A DNA stretch of 64,000 nucleotides from JAZGGS01 sp963714405 (GTDB taxonomy: Bacteria; Bacteroidota; Ignavibacteria; Ignavibacteriales; Ignavibacteriaceae). Positions 9,344-20,000 of this stretch are shown here, in pieces. The translations under genes and the position numbers were made by a program. Each line of letters opens with the position of its first letter. The first letter of the stretch is position 1. The notes beneath the pieces were generated by a model. It searched no databases. It had not been told where the DNA came from and worked only from the letters and a program-made list of their open reading frames with translations. The stretch covers positions 7,427 through 71,426 of the forward strand of contig CAVQOH010000005.1 in the NCBI GenBank assembly GCA_963714405.1, in the 5' to 3' direction.

Positions 9344-10270
9344 TTACTTAGCAAAATTGGAGTAACCAGCAAAAATTGTTTTTCCAAGCTGGTTTCCGTC
9401 AAAACTTGCAGAAGGATTTGAAGAAGATTGGATGATGTAATTTTCATCATTTATAAAACCGTTGATGGTTAAAAACTTTAAATCAGAAGTTGTTATACTT
9501 AATGAATATGTCGGGACGGTATTTTCATTAATACTAACATCATCAATAAAATTATTGTTTGTTAGATGAGAGAGGCGTCTTAAATAACCAGCTACTTTAG
9601 CTGAATCAACCTGCCCCTTATCAGAATTCCAGTTATTACCTGATTTTAGTAATGTAAACGAGCTGTCTGCAGGGTAATTAAATGAAAGCTGCTGCCAGTT
9701 TTCAAAGTTATCATTTAATACAGTTCCGTCTCTAAATGCATTTTCAGTTTGATTAAAAGTTATATCAAGAAATCCTTCAACTTCATAAACATCAGTATCG
9801 TTAAATAACCTTACAAAGGAATTCATAGTACGCGGCTGCTGAAATGAAAAGCGCCCGATTATCAAATCAAGTGTTACTTCATCGCCTTCAATAATTTTAA
9901 CCTGCGTTCCGGTTGAATCTACCTGAAATTCGCTCCATTTATCTTCACCTCTTGCAGCAAGTCGCCTGGGCTTAATTTCTGAAAGCTGTAAAAACAAGTT
10001 GCTTATTTTATCCGGGCTTACCGGAACTGATTTTCCTGAAGGCAGAAAAACAAGCCAATCGTTGTATTCTTTATAGATTTTTACTTCTTTATGATTATTA
10101 GCTTTAGGATAAATAAGAATTTCTGAAACAAGGGAAGTATCAATATCTACAAGCACCTCTCTGAATGTTCTTTCATTTTTCCCGGAATCAAAAAAGTAGA
10201 TAAAAGCTACAACAACAAGCAGTGCAGCAAACAGCAGACCAAGAATTTTATTATTTGCTTTCCGGAACAT
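9344..10270 (-). CDS. DUF4340 domain-containing protein
   Basis: A membrane-anchored protein of about 308 residues: an N-terminal helix (ILGLLFAALLVVVAFIYFF) followed by an extracytoplasmic region with the DUF4340 pattern (LSEIKPRRLAARGEDKWSEF, LDLIIGRFSFQQPRTMNSFV). ATG 10270 is preferred because it places the start 20 bases inside the end of the GldG-like gene and directly before the membrane helix. The open frame extends further upstream with less likely sequence. DUF4340 genes regularly follow gldG-type genes, so it probably belongs to the same ABC complex. Its biochemical role is unknown. Confidence 0.82.
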   Translation of the reverse strand: MFRKANNKILGLLFAALLVVVAFIYFFDSGKNERTFREVLVDIDTSLVSEILIYPKANNHKEVKIYKEYNDWLVFLPSGKSVPVSPDKISNLFLQLSEIKPRRLAARGEDKWSEFQVDSTGTQVKIIEGDEVTLDLIIGRFSFQQPRTMNSFVRLFNDTDVYEVEGFLDITFNQTENAFRDGTVLNDNFENWQQLSFNYPADSSFTLLKSGNNWNSDKGQVDSAKVAGYLRRLSHLTNNNFIDDVSINENTVPTYSLSITTSDLKFLTINGFINDENYIIQSSSNPSASFDGNQLGKTIFAGYSNFAK

Positions 10271-11787
10271 AATCGGTTGCCATAAGTTTATTTTTGATTT
10301 TTTTTCTGAGTTGAAATCTGAAAACACCGTAGAGAATAATAAGTATTACCGGAAGAAGGAAATTAGTATACTTGATAAACGTTTTTGTACCATCCTCCAA
10401 AGTGCTGTCAAGAGGGCGTGCGGTTATACTTTTTGTTCTTAATTCAATTAAACCGGTATCATCCGAAAGCCAATCTACGGCGTTAGAAAATAAGTTTACA
10501 TTATCCGGCTGAAGCTGCTGCACATCCTGTCCCTCTCCGTTTACAACAAAATCACCATCAGCAAAAACAATTATTTTTGATTCAATGTTGCCTGTCAATT
10601 TACCTTCTGCAACTACAGCGACGGGAATTTCAGATACAGTAAAATCAACTGCTCCCCATTGTTTCATAACATCAAAATAAACAGGCGGAGATTGAATTCC
10701 AGTATTCTTTGATGTTGTTGCCAGCGGATATATAACAACAGAAGTATCTTTCGGGTTCATGATTATTGAACTAACAAATGGAAACATTACAGATTCCAAT
10801 CCTTCTGTAATTGGATGCTCTGTAAAATTTGTTATGATTGGAAGATAAGGAAACTTAACAGGAGTATTCATAACAAACATACCTTGCTGTTGTCTTACAA
10901 ATACCTGACCGCAATTTGCATCAATAACAAAATTTTCTTCAACTTCAATTCCCTTTTCTTTTAGCCAATCTGTAAAGCCGGTATAAATCTTTTCACCGTA
11001 ACCTGTGCTTAAATCTGCCTTTACAGTATTAACAGCAATAAGAATCCTGCCTCCGGTTGCTAGAAAATTATCCAGATATTGAAAATGCTGATCAGGAATT
11101 GTATCAACAGGCGCAATTACCATTAATGTTTTTATATCTGAAGGAACCGCTGATGTATCAGAAAAATTTATTTCTTCAACATTGTAGAGAATATAGAGTT
11201 GCTGCATCAACTGTTGTAATGCATTTACTGATGGTTCACCATGACCCTGCAATAACCCGATTTTAGGTTTAATTGAAACTGATACTTTTTTAATTGATGT
11301 TGATAAAGAATATTCCATTGCTGTCCCGGGCTGAATGAACGGAATAACTTCCCTGCGGTCACCCATCTGCACAAGTAGCACCAAGGTATGCACGCTGCTG
11401 TTTCATTTGATCGCGTTCTCGCACATTAATCATTATTGGTTGAATGCCGTTTTGCTGTGCTTTCATTTCGGCTTCATCATTTTCCCCGGGATTAACAAAT
11501 TCATAAACAATTTGTCCATCAGAGTTGCTCGCATATTCAACCAGTAACTCTCTAAAATCCTGTCTTACTTTATCAATATCCGGCGGAAGATCCTGTGAGA
11601 AATATGCAGTGATTGTTACAGGTTCATTTAGATTGGTAAGAATGTTTTTTGTAGCATCGCTTAAACTGTAACGTTGATCTTCTGTAAAATCCAACCTGAA
11701 AAAGAATCTGCTTGCCAGTAAATTTATTAGAAGTAAAATTCCCAGAACCAGCAAAATAGAAGTCTGTACTTTTTTCTTTGTAAGCAT
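10251..11787 (-). CDS. GldG family ABC transporter auxiliary protein, frameshifted
   Basis: A GldG-like subunit of an ABC-2 export system, anchored at both ends. The N-terminal part (start 11787) has a transmembrane helix, then DFTEDQRYSLSDATKNIL, the family signature. The frame breaks near 11365-11393: the first part reads on to RDQMKQQRAYLGA, and homologous sequence continues as QMGDRREVIPFIQPGTAMEY in the frame ending at 10251. The rest holds the GIFT/DUF4350-like domain (KIGLLQGHGEPS, LMVIAPVDTIPD) and a C-terminal helix. Total of about 510 residues is normal. One indel, probably a sequencing error, splits it. It lies ten bases after the permease gene. Confidence 0.85.
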
Positions 11788-11796
11788 AATTAAAAC

Positions 11797-12522
11797 TTAT
11801 TCAACTATATTTCTTTTTGATAGAGAAGATTCGGCTAACATCAATCCAAAAAATGAAATTGATAGAAAATAGATTACATCTCTTAAATCAATCACTCCTC
11901 TTGAAATAGAATCAAAGTGGGTTGACAAACTTAAGAAACTAAGAATTTGCCCTATTGTACCAGTAAAATTATTTGCGAGAACATCAAATATTATTAAGAA
12001 GAATACACCAATAAATAACGCAAGAAGAAATGCAACTATTTGATTATTTGTAATACTACTGGCAAACAAACCAATGGAAATGTAGGCTGCACTCATAAAA
12101 ATCATTCCTAAATACCCGCACCAAACCGCTCCATGATCAATCGGACCAAGTATCCAAACAGTAATATAGTACGGAAGAGTTAAAGCGAGAGCAGACAGTA
12201 TCAGTATTAAGCACGCCAGAAATTTACCAAGTATAACCTGCCAATCTGAAACCGCTTTGGTTAAAAGCAATTCAATTGTACCACTTCTTTTTTCTTCTGC
12301 AATCATACGCATAGTCAGTGCAGGTATGAAGAAAAATAGTGTAAAATATGCGATTGAAAAAAATGGTTGAAGAGTTGCCTGTCCAATAAGAAATATATCG
12401 GAACCAAACAGCCATGTAAAAAATCCACTTATTCCCAGAAAAACAACAATAAAAATGTATGAAACAAGTGAATCAAAGAATGAATTAAATTCTTTTTTAG
12501 TTAATGTCCAGATTGCATGCAT
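11797..12522 (-). CDS. ABC-2 type permease, GldF-like
   Basis: An inner-membrane permease of 241 residues with about six hydrophobic helices (for example FFSIAYFTLFFFIPALTMRM and AFLLALFIGVFFLIIFD). MIAEEKRSGTIELLLTKAVS is the classic cytoplasmic loop of the ABC-2/GldF/NosY group. It lies three bases after the ATPase gene and before the GldG and DUF4340 genes, in the standard order of this system. In Flavobacterium the homologues are needed for gliding. Here they may act in another envelope function, because no other gliding gene beyond type IX components is seen in the window. Confidence 0.9.
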   Translation of the reverse strand: MHAIWTLTKKEFNSFFDSLVSYIFIVVFLGISGFFTWLFGSDIFLIGQATLQPFFSIAYFTLFFFIPALTMRMIAEEKRSGTIELLLTKAVSDWQVILGKFLACLILILSALALTLPYYITVWILGPIDHGAVWCGYLGMIFMSAAYISIGLFASSITNNQIVAFLLALFIGVFFLIIFDVLANNFTGTIGQILSFLSLSTHFDSISRGVIDLRDVIYFLSISFFGLMLAESSLSKRNIVE

Positions 12523-12525
12523 AAT

Positions 12526-13461
12526 TTAGTTCGAAGTTGTTAATTCTCTAAAAATATCCTCAAGTTTGGTTTCAATCGGTGTCATTTCGGTTAACACCCA
12601 ATTTTTACTAACACACATATTAAAAATATCTTTTCTGGATGAGCTGTCATCTTTACTGTTAACAATAAAACTATTTTTAGATGTTTTATCAAAATCAACG
12701 AGCGCAACGGTAGCCAGCTGGCGGATTGCATTTATTATATCATCCCTGTTTTCTTCCTCACCAATTTGAACTTTAATAACTTCCTGCCCGTGTGCACTTT
12801 TTCTAAGCACATCTGAAGTACCATCAGCTACAATTTTACCCTGATTAATAATTAAAATTCTGTCACAGGTTGCCTCAACTTCGGGCAGAATGTGTGTGCT
12901 AAGTATAACAGTTTTTTGTTTTCCCAGTTCTTTTATTAATTTTCTTATTTCAACAATCTGGTTGGGATCGAGTCCCGTAGTAGGTTCATCGAGCAGTAAT
13001 ATTTCAGGATCATGAATCATTGCTTGTGCTAAACCAACTCTTTGCCTGTAACCTTTGGATAATTCACCAATCTTTTTATGTTTTTCGATGTTCAATCCGC
13101 AAACATAAACCATTTCAGAAATTCGCTTCGGAATATTTTCTTTTGGAACACCCTGTAAATCTGCCATAAATTTGAGATAATCGAGAACGGGCATATCATG
13201 ATATAACGGATTATTTTCCGGCAGGTAGCCAATTTTCTTTTTTATTTCATCCTGGTTTTCTAAAACTGACAGATTGTCAATTTTAGCATCACCATCAGTA
13301 GGAGCCATATAGCAGGTTAAAACTTTCATTGTTGTAGTTTTACCAGCCCCATTTGGTCCTAAAAATCCAAGTATTTCACCAGTTTTTACCTCAAAAGATA
13401 TATTATCAACCGCTCTTTGAGTTCCAAACTTTTTTGTAAGATTATTAACAGATATACTCAT
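12526..13461 (-). CDS. ABC transporter ATP-binding protein, GldA-like
   Basis: An ATPase of 311 residues powering the adjacent permease. Walker A is GPNGAGKTT (about residues 35-43), the signature LSKGYRQRVGLAQAM, Walker B ILLLDEPTTGLDP and the switch histidine in LSTHILPE. A C-terminal extension of about 90 residues (QIGEEENRDDIINAI onward) is usual for the GldA/NatA type. First gene of the operon. The intergenic region of about 190 bases shared with the divergent one-heme barrel gene must hold promoters for both, though I could not define them. Confidence 0.93.
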   Translation of the reverse strand: MSISVNNLTKKFGTQRAVDNISFEVKTGEILGFLGPNGAGKTTTMKVLTCYMAPTDGDAKIDNLSVLENQDEIKKKIGYLPENNPLYHDMPVLDYLKFMADLQGVPKENIPKRISEMVYVCGLNIEKHKKIGELSKGYRQRVGLAQAMIHDPEILLLDEPTTGLDPNQIVEIRKLIKELGKQKTVILSTHILPEVEATCDRILIINQGKIVADGTSDVLRKSAHGQEVIKVQIGEEENRDDIINAIRQLATVALVDFDKTSKNSFIVNSKDDSSSRKDIFNMCVSKNWVLTEMTPIETKLEDIFRELTTSN

Positions 13462-13651
13462 TATTGCAATATTTTTTAATTAATCAGCGGTAAAAATAAA
13501 ATGTAATAATAATAATTTCAACCATTATATGAAAAAACTTTGTTTTAGAATATTGAAAATTTTATTCTTATCCAATTTGCATTGTACTTATTAAAAATTT
13601 ATCTTAGTATAGTTACGTGTTACCACACATTTAGTATTTAAAAGGAAAAAA

Positions 13652-14749
13652 ATGAAATTATCAAACATACTTGCTGTTTTAACGATATCATTTATTTTCA
13701 GTATGCAAAGTTTCTCACTCCCGCGTTTTGCATTAAAGCTTGGAGATAAATGCATTGACTGCCATTACAATCCAACGGGTGGAATTATAAGAAACGATAA
13801 TGGTTTTTTTTATGGTCAAAATATGCTGAGTCTTATTTCTCCAAGAGAAAAGGATTTTTCCATGTCTCCAAAATTAAACGATAATATTTCAGTTGGAGTA
13901 GATATAAGGGGACAGTTTTTGTATTCCCAGGAAAAAGAACGCACTGATTTTCAAAGAATGACTGCTTCGATTTATGGAAGGGTCGGTCTAGCAGAAAATA
14001 TAAATATTCTTACCCGGTATGATTTTGTAAATGATATCTGGGAAGCTTACGCGGTTGCACACATATTGCCTAACAATGGTTATATAAAAGGAGGTTCATT
14101 CCAGCCAAACTATGGGATACGGTTGGATGATCATACAGCTTATACAAGAGGTGGTGATTCTTTTCTGTTATTTGTAAACGGTGCCAGAAGGGGTTTAATT
14201 TATAATCCGTTTTATATTGAAGCTGGAGCAGAGCTGGGTATCTATGTATCGGATTTTATTTTTCTAACAACAAGTGCGGGTGCAAATCTGAATAATCCTA
14301 TATTCACAAAAGATCCTACCTATACCGCAAGAGTAGAATTAACACCCTCAATCGGAAGAGTTGGAATTTTACTCGGCGGATCTTATGCCGCGGCAAAAGT
14401 TCCACAAAAAACTGAGATGTATGGCGGGTTTGCAGGTATTGGTTTCGATCGATTTTCTTTATTAGCTGAATTCGATCAGGCAGAAAATTTACTTGCAGGT
14501 AATGTTACATCAAATATGATGATGGTGCAGGCAACTTACCATATTATAGTTGGATTGGAAGCATTTGCACGTTATGATTGGCTGGATTATGATGCAGATA
14601 TCAATGATGATACAATTGCTCACTTAATATTAGGATTTGAATTTATACCATACAGTTTTATTGAAATAAGGCCCCAATACAGGTTTATTTTAGAAGATCC
14701 TTCAGTTGATAATGATTCAGTGGTGCTGCAGTTTCATTTCTGGTACTAA
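13652..14749 (+). CDS. One-heme (CxxCH) outer-membrane barrel-like protein
   Basis: A 365-residue exported protein. After a signal peptide (ending about MQSFSLPRFA) comes one c-type heme-binding motif, CIDCHYNPTGGIIRNDNGFF near residues 36-55. The remainder is a series of amphipathic strands with glycine/aromatic girdles (IYGRVGLAENINILTRYDFV, then a long porin-like stretch) ending in VVLQFHFWY, whose terminal aromatic is typical of outer-membrane barrels. I infer a barrel with a covalently bound heme on its N-terminal periplasmic end. Electron transfer is a possibility. The alternative is a barrel whose cysteines bind a metal. AAAGGA lies before ATG 13652. Stands alone, divergent from gldA. 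Confidence 0.65.
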   Translation: MKLSNILAVLTISFIFSMQSFSLPRFALKLGDKCIDCHYNPTGGIIRNDNGFFYGQNMLSLISPREKDFSMSPKLNDNISVGVDIRGQFLYSQEKERTDFQRMTASIYGRVGLAENINILTRYDFVNDIWEAYAVAHILPNNGYIKGGSFQPNYGIRLDDHTAYTRGGDSFLLFVNGARRGLIYNPFYIEAGAELGIYVSDFIFLTTSAGANLNNPIFTKDPTYTARVELTPSIGRVGILLGGSYAAAKVPQKTEMYGGFAGIGFDRFSLLAEFDQAENLLAGNVTSNMMMVQATYHIIVGLEAFARYDWLDYDADINDDTIAHLILGFEFIPYSFIEIRPQYRFILEDPSVDNDSVVLQFHFWY

Positions 14750-14753
14750 AAAA

Positions 14754-15542
14754 TTAAATGGTTTCGTAGTGCCCTATATACTTTTCTTCCTGATGAAGAT
14801 ATTCTACTAATTCCTTGGTATAAGAAGTAATAAGTTCCTTTGACCATCTTAAATATCTGGGATCTGTATCGCATAAAAGTTTTGTTTCTTCAATGCAAGC
14901 ATCTTCAAATTTTTCTTCGGAAAGTATTTTACTAATTAATCCCAGTTCTACAGCCTCTTCTGCAGATATCTCTCCCCCTTTGAAAATATAGTCACTTGCT
15001 TTTCCCATACCAATAAATTTTGGCAAAAAGAAAGGCAATGCACCTCCCGCGTGCATCCCATATTTTTTATGTGATAAAGAGATTACAGTGTTTTCTGCTG
15101 CAAATCTAAAATTTGATGCTAAACTTGCACCGAAAAATGGAGTAATAATTGTTCCATTTAATCCTGAAACAACCAGTCTTTGATAATCTACTGCAGCCAT
15201 AATAAAACTGTTTAATACATTCACTTCCCGCAAGCGTATGTTTGCCCTGTCTACCCTGGAAAGTTCCTGCTTAATTCCTTTTGAAAAATCCTTACCGGAA
15301 ATACTTGAAAGAAACACTTCATAAGCGGTATTGCCGAAACATCCCTTTTCATTTAGAATGAGTATTGCTTTAATTTTATCTTCATCGGCAACAAGATCAA
15401 ACCATTGCAGAATTTGTCTGCTTATATCAAGATTTGTGAGTGAAGAAAACGCATTGCATTTAACTTTAACTAATGCAATTTCTCCATCAATGCTGCATTT
15501 GAAATCATTATTTTCAAATTCAAGTAAAAGTTTTTCCTTCAT
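14754..15542 (-). CDS. Enoyl-CoA hydratase/isomerase (crotonase) family protein, atypical
   Basis: A crotonase-fold protein of 262 residues. The fold is indicated by GLNGTIITPFFGASLASNFR (oxyanion-hole region) and KFIGMGKASDYIFKGGEISA, then AVELGLISKI. By eye alignment, neither catalytic glutamate of classical enoyl-CoA hydratase is present: the GGGCELA position reads FFGASLA, and the PE of the second motif reads SHKKYGMHAGG. It therefore probably does another CoA-thioester reaction, or is a structural homologue. The gene converges with the one-heme barrel gene, with only four bases between the stops. Confidence 0.75.
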   Translation of the reverse strand: MKEKLLLEFENNDFKCSIDGEIALVKVKCNAFSSLTNLDISRQILQWFDLVADEDKIKAILILNEKGCFGNTAYEVFLSSISGKDFSKGIKQELSRVDRANIRLREVNVLNSFIMAAVDYQRLVVSGLNGTIITPFFGASLASNFRFAAENTVISLSHKKYGMHAGGALPFFLPKFIGMGKASDYIFKGGEISAEEAVELGLISKILSEEKFEDACIEETKLLCDTDPRYLRWSKELITSYTKELVEYLHQEEKYIGHYETI

Positions 15543-15735
15543 AACTTTTTCCCGTTTTAGAAATTGTGATTGATCCTAATGTAATATGGTTAAAAATATA
15601 GCGAATTTAAAGTGTTTGTAAAAAATTTAATGTTTAATATTTCTTAAGATTGTATCTTATAGCCAGAAAATTTATCTTCAAGGAAAAATTTTCAGTACTT
15701 CAATATTTAATTAATTTAATAAGGGCAAATTAAAA

Positions 15736-16656
15736 ATGCTGAAGTTTAAAAACATACTATTTCCAACTGATTTCTCACGCTGTGCCGATCAAGCATTAAC
15801 TCATGCTGTATATCTTGCAGAAAAATACCAGGCAACTCTTCATCTGATACATGCTGTAACTTTATTTAAAGATCAGCCGGGTTTACTTAACAATGTATTT
15901 TCAGAAACAGAAAAAATGATAAGAACAATAGAGGATAAAGCAGAATTGGAATTAGACAGTGCAGCACAAAATCTGGCTAATAATGATATGAAAATCATCA
16001 CAAGCCAGATTCGTGCGATATCTGCTGCCCCAGCTATTCTGGATTATGCTTCACAGAATGATATTGATTTAATAGTTATGGGGACACACGGAAGAAGAGG
16101 AATTGAGCATATGCTATTGGGAAGTGTAGCCGAAGAAGTTGTTCGTGTTGCGGATTGCCCTGTATTTACAATTCGTGAGGCAAAGGAAGTTATACCAATA
16201 AGTTTATTTAAAAAGATATTAGTACCTATTGATTTTTCAGATCACTGCAGAAAAGCACTTTTGTATGCTAAAGACATAGCTGAATTTTATAATGCTACGC
16301 TTCAACTTCTGCACATTATTGAAGATACAATTCATCCGGCTTATTCCCTTTCGGGTAAATCTTCGATTTTTGATCTGATACCTGGTATAATGGATGACTG
16401 CAAAATAAGAATGGAAAAGATGACCGAAGAAGCAAAAATTGATAAAGAAAAATCTGAAATTTTTATAAAAGGCGGAAAACCGGCACCTGATATCATTCAA
16501 TTTGCAAAGGATAACAAGAGCGATTTAGTAGTTATCGCTACACATGGATTAACAGGTTTTGAGCATTTTTTACTCGGAAGCGTTACAGAAAAAGTTGCAA
16601 GAAGATGCACCTGCCCGGTGTTTACAGTTAATTCATTTGGTAAAAATTTAATGTGA
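15736..16656 (+). CDS. Universal stress protein with two UspA domains
   Basis: A cytoplasmic protein of 306 residues made of two tandem UspA domains (about 1-147 and 155-300). Both begin with the typical strand (FKNILFPTDFSRCADQALTH; FKKILVPIDFSDHCRKALLY). Both end with the ATP-binding G-2X-G-9X-G(S/T) motif (GTHGRRGIEHMLLGS; ATHGLTGFEHFLLGS), suggesting nucleotide-binding UspFG-like domains. Monocistronic: nearly 200 bases precede it, and more than 350 follow before the next gene. Confidence 0.93.
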   Translation: MLKFKNILFPTDFSRCADQALTHAVYLAEKYQATLHLIHAVTLFKDQPGLLNNVFSETEKMIRTIEDKAELELDSAAQNLANNDMKIITSQIRAISAAPAILDYASQNDIDLIVMGTHGRRGIEHMLLGSVAEEVVRVADCPVFTIREAKEVIPISLFKKILVPIDFSDHCRKALLYAKDIAEFYNATLQLLHIIEDTIHPAYSLSGKSSIFDLIPGIMDDCKIRMEKMTEEAKIDKEKSEIFIKGGKPAPDIIQFAKDNKSDLVVIATHGLTGFEHFLLGSVTEKVARRCTCPVFTVNSFGKNLM

Positions 16657-17018
16657 ATAATGTAATCATTTTCTTATATACATTTATTATGAGTTTCAAT
16701 TGTATTTTATTTTGATACACATTTACTCCTGCCATTAATTTTTTTCAGACAAATCTTTACTTTTTAGATTGTTATACAGATATTTGTATAATAGGTGCAA
16801 TAATTGTTATGAGCACTATTAACAAATACGAGTTTACCTTATATGAAATTCAGGGAAGAACCACCAATGGGGAAACTGCCTTCTGCAGGGGCACATCAAC
16901 ACAATTTCATTCCAAATCACAAAATTTTAATACCTGGCAATAAGATGTAAGCTTAATTTATTAATAAGATTACAATCTGAACTGCAAACAGGTTTTAATC
17001 TTTAACAAGGGAGACGTT
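16657..17018 (+). other. Intergenic stretch with one doubtful 44-codon ORF
   Basis: About 360 AT-rich bases between the UspA gene and the C25 protease. The only frame worth noting is ATG 16809 to stop 16943 (44 codons, beginning MSTINKYEFTLYEIQGRTTN). It has no good ribosome binding site and no recognised homologue. A TATAAT-like hexamer lies near 16786-16791 without a fitting -35. AAGGGAG at 17007-17013 is the Shine-Dalgarno for the protease start at 17019. Confidence 0.4.
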
Positions 17019-20000
17019 ATGCAGCAAAACTTTACTATTTTTACCCATCATAAATCTATCCCGGCTTTAACATTACTACTAGTTTTTCTTCTATCCGGTT
17101 TTATTTTCTCTCAACCCATTAATTACAATGATAGCTGGGGGAACCAGGGTTATACGCTGCTTTCAGAAAGCAGCGGTGGTATTGAAATTAATTTTTCAAT
17201 AACCAGTTTTGAGATACAGGAAAGGAGTATTAATGGAACAACAATGTCAACTGTACATCTTCCATCAGTATTTCTACCAAATGATGAAGGGGCACCTGAT
17301 CTGCCCGGAACATCGAGATTTATAGCACTACCCGTTGGATCAAAGGCAACTTTTCAGGTCATTGAAGCAAGAACAGAGACTATTGAAAATATTGATATTG
17401 CTCCGGCTTTCAGGATACCTAAAGGTAATGAAGATGCTCCGCTCTTGTATGCTAAAAATGATTTAATTTATTCCAATAATGCTTTGTATCCGGAGCAGCC
17501 GGTTATACTTTCAGAAAAAACAAATATACGCGGTGTAGATGTTGTTCAACTCGGAATTACACCATTTCAATACAATCCCGTTACCAGGCAGCTTATTATT
17601 TACCGCGATATAAAAGTAAGTGTTACATTTACTGGTGGCAATGGATATTTTGGTGAAGACAGGTTACGAAGCAGATGGTTTGATCCGATCATACAAAACA
17701 TAGTTATTAATCATAATTCCCTGCCAGATGTTCAATATAATAATGTCTCTTATGAAGACGACCAGGATTTTGAATACCTGATTATTTGTCCTGATGATCA
17801 GATTTTTGTTGCATGGGCAGATTCTATAAGAAATTATAGAACATTGCAGGGAATCAGAACAGGAGTTGTAACAACGACAGGAACAGGTGGAAACAATGCT
17901 ACCCAGATAGAAAATTATATTAACAATGCATACAACACATGGAATATTCCCCCTGTTGCGATACTTTTCTTAGGTGATTACGGAACAAGCGGTAGTACTG
18001 TACATAGCCCAACCTGGAACAATTACTGTGTCTCAGATCATATTTATGCTGATGTAAATGGAAATGATATGGCTGATATCGTAACAGCTCGTATTACAGC
18101 ACAGAACGGAACCCAGTTGGAGACAATGATAAATAAATTTTTAAACTATGAAAACTCTCCTCCAACTAATTCTAATTATTATAATCATCCTATTACTGCA
18201 ATGGGCTGGCAAACTGAACGATGGTTTCAAATTTGCTCAGAGTCGGTAAACGGATTTTTTGAATTTGCTTTAGGAAAAAATCCTGTAAGAGAAAATGCTA
18301 TTTATATTGGAACACCACCGTTTACAATCTGGTCTACAAATCAAAATACAAATATGGTAGTAAATTATTTTGGACCAAGCGGACGCGGTTATATTCCTCA
18401 AACTCCCGCACATTTAAATGACTGGGGTGGAAATGCAACAAGGTTAAATAATGATATTAACAGTGGTGCATTTATGCTGCAGCATCGTGATCATGGGAGC
18501 GAAACAGGATGGGGCGAGCCGGATTACGGCATTTCTGATCTCTCCGGATTAACAAATCAGGATTTGGTTTTTGTTTTTTCAATTAACTGTCTGACCGGTA
18601 AATACAATATGAGCGGGACTTGCTTTGCAGAAGCATTTCACAGGCATAATTACGGTGCTTTAGGGTTAATTGCTGCTTCGGAAGTTTCCTACTCATTTGT
18701 AAATGATACATATGTTTGGGGATTATATGATGGCATGTGGCCAGATTTTATGCCAGATTATGGTAATCCGGGACCAGAAAAAATTCTTCCCTCCTTTGGC
18801 AATGTTTATGGAAAATATTTTCTGCAATATTCTAACTGGCCTTACAATACGTCAAATAAAGAAGTTACTTATTATTTATTTCATCATCACGGTGATGCAT
18901 TTACAACAGTTTATACGGAAATGCCGCAACTTTTAACCGTAACTCATGATGCTGCAATGTTAAGCGGTGTTAATTCGTTTGATGTAACTGCAGATGAATA
19001 CTCGTTAATTTCTTTAACAGTAAATGGAGATATTATTGGAACCGCTGAGGGTACAGGTGCACCTGTTTCAATATCCATTGATCCACAGCTGCCGGGGCAG
19101 AATATGATTGTAACAATTACAAAGCAGAATTATTATCGTTACCAGCAGGTTGTACCTATTGTTCCCCCAACAGGTCCATACGTAATTAAAGAATCTTACT
19201 CTTTAAATGATGCTTCAGGGAATAATAACGGATTACTTGATTACGGTGAATCTCCGCTGGTTTCACTAACTGTTAAAAATGTAGGGGTCGAAACTGCTAC
19301 TAACGTAACCGTTAATTTAAGAAGTAATGATTCATTTGTAACTATTACAGACAGTACAGAATTTTTTGGAGTGATTGGTGCAGGTAGTTTAAAAACTATT
19401 ACAGATTGTTACGCATTTGATTGTGATCCTTTAATTCCTGATGGACATAGTGTTTTATTTGCCGTTATTGCAACTGATGGAGTTAATATTTGGGAAAGCA
19501 GTTTTTCTGTTGAAGCACACTCCCCCATTTTTGAATTGGGAACATACACAGTTTCTGATCCATCCGGGAATAATAATGGAATACTGGATCCCGGAGAAAC
19601 GGCTGATATTAATGTAGAACTTACAAATACAGGTTCATCAGATGCGGTAAATGTAATGGGTGATTTAACTTCTGCTGATCAGTACATTACAATAAATTCC
19701 GGTGTTCAATTGTATGGTAATATATCAGCTGGCACATCAGTTACAAAATCATTCGGCGTAACCGCTGATGTTAATGCTCCCTCCGGTCATCAGGCATTAT
19801 TTAATGTTGATGTAACAGCTGATCCAAATTTAACTGCCGGTGAATCTTTTTCAATTACAGTCGGGCAAATTCCTGTTCTAATGTTGTGCCTTGACGAAAA
19901 TCACAGCTCGAGCCCTTCAATGATGAGTTGTCTGGATATTCACAATATATCTTATGAATACCATACAACTTTTCCACCTGATCTAACATTATATAAATCA

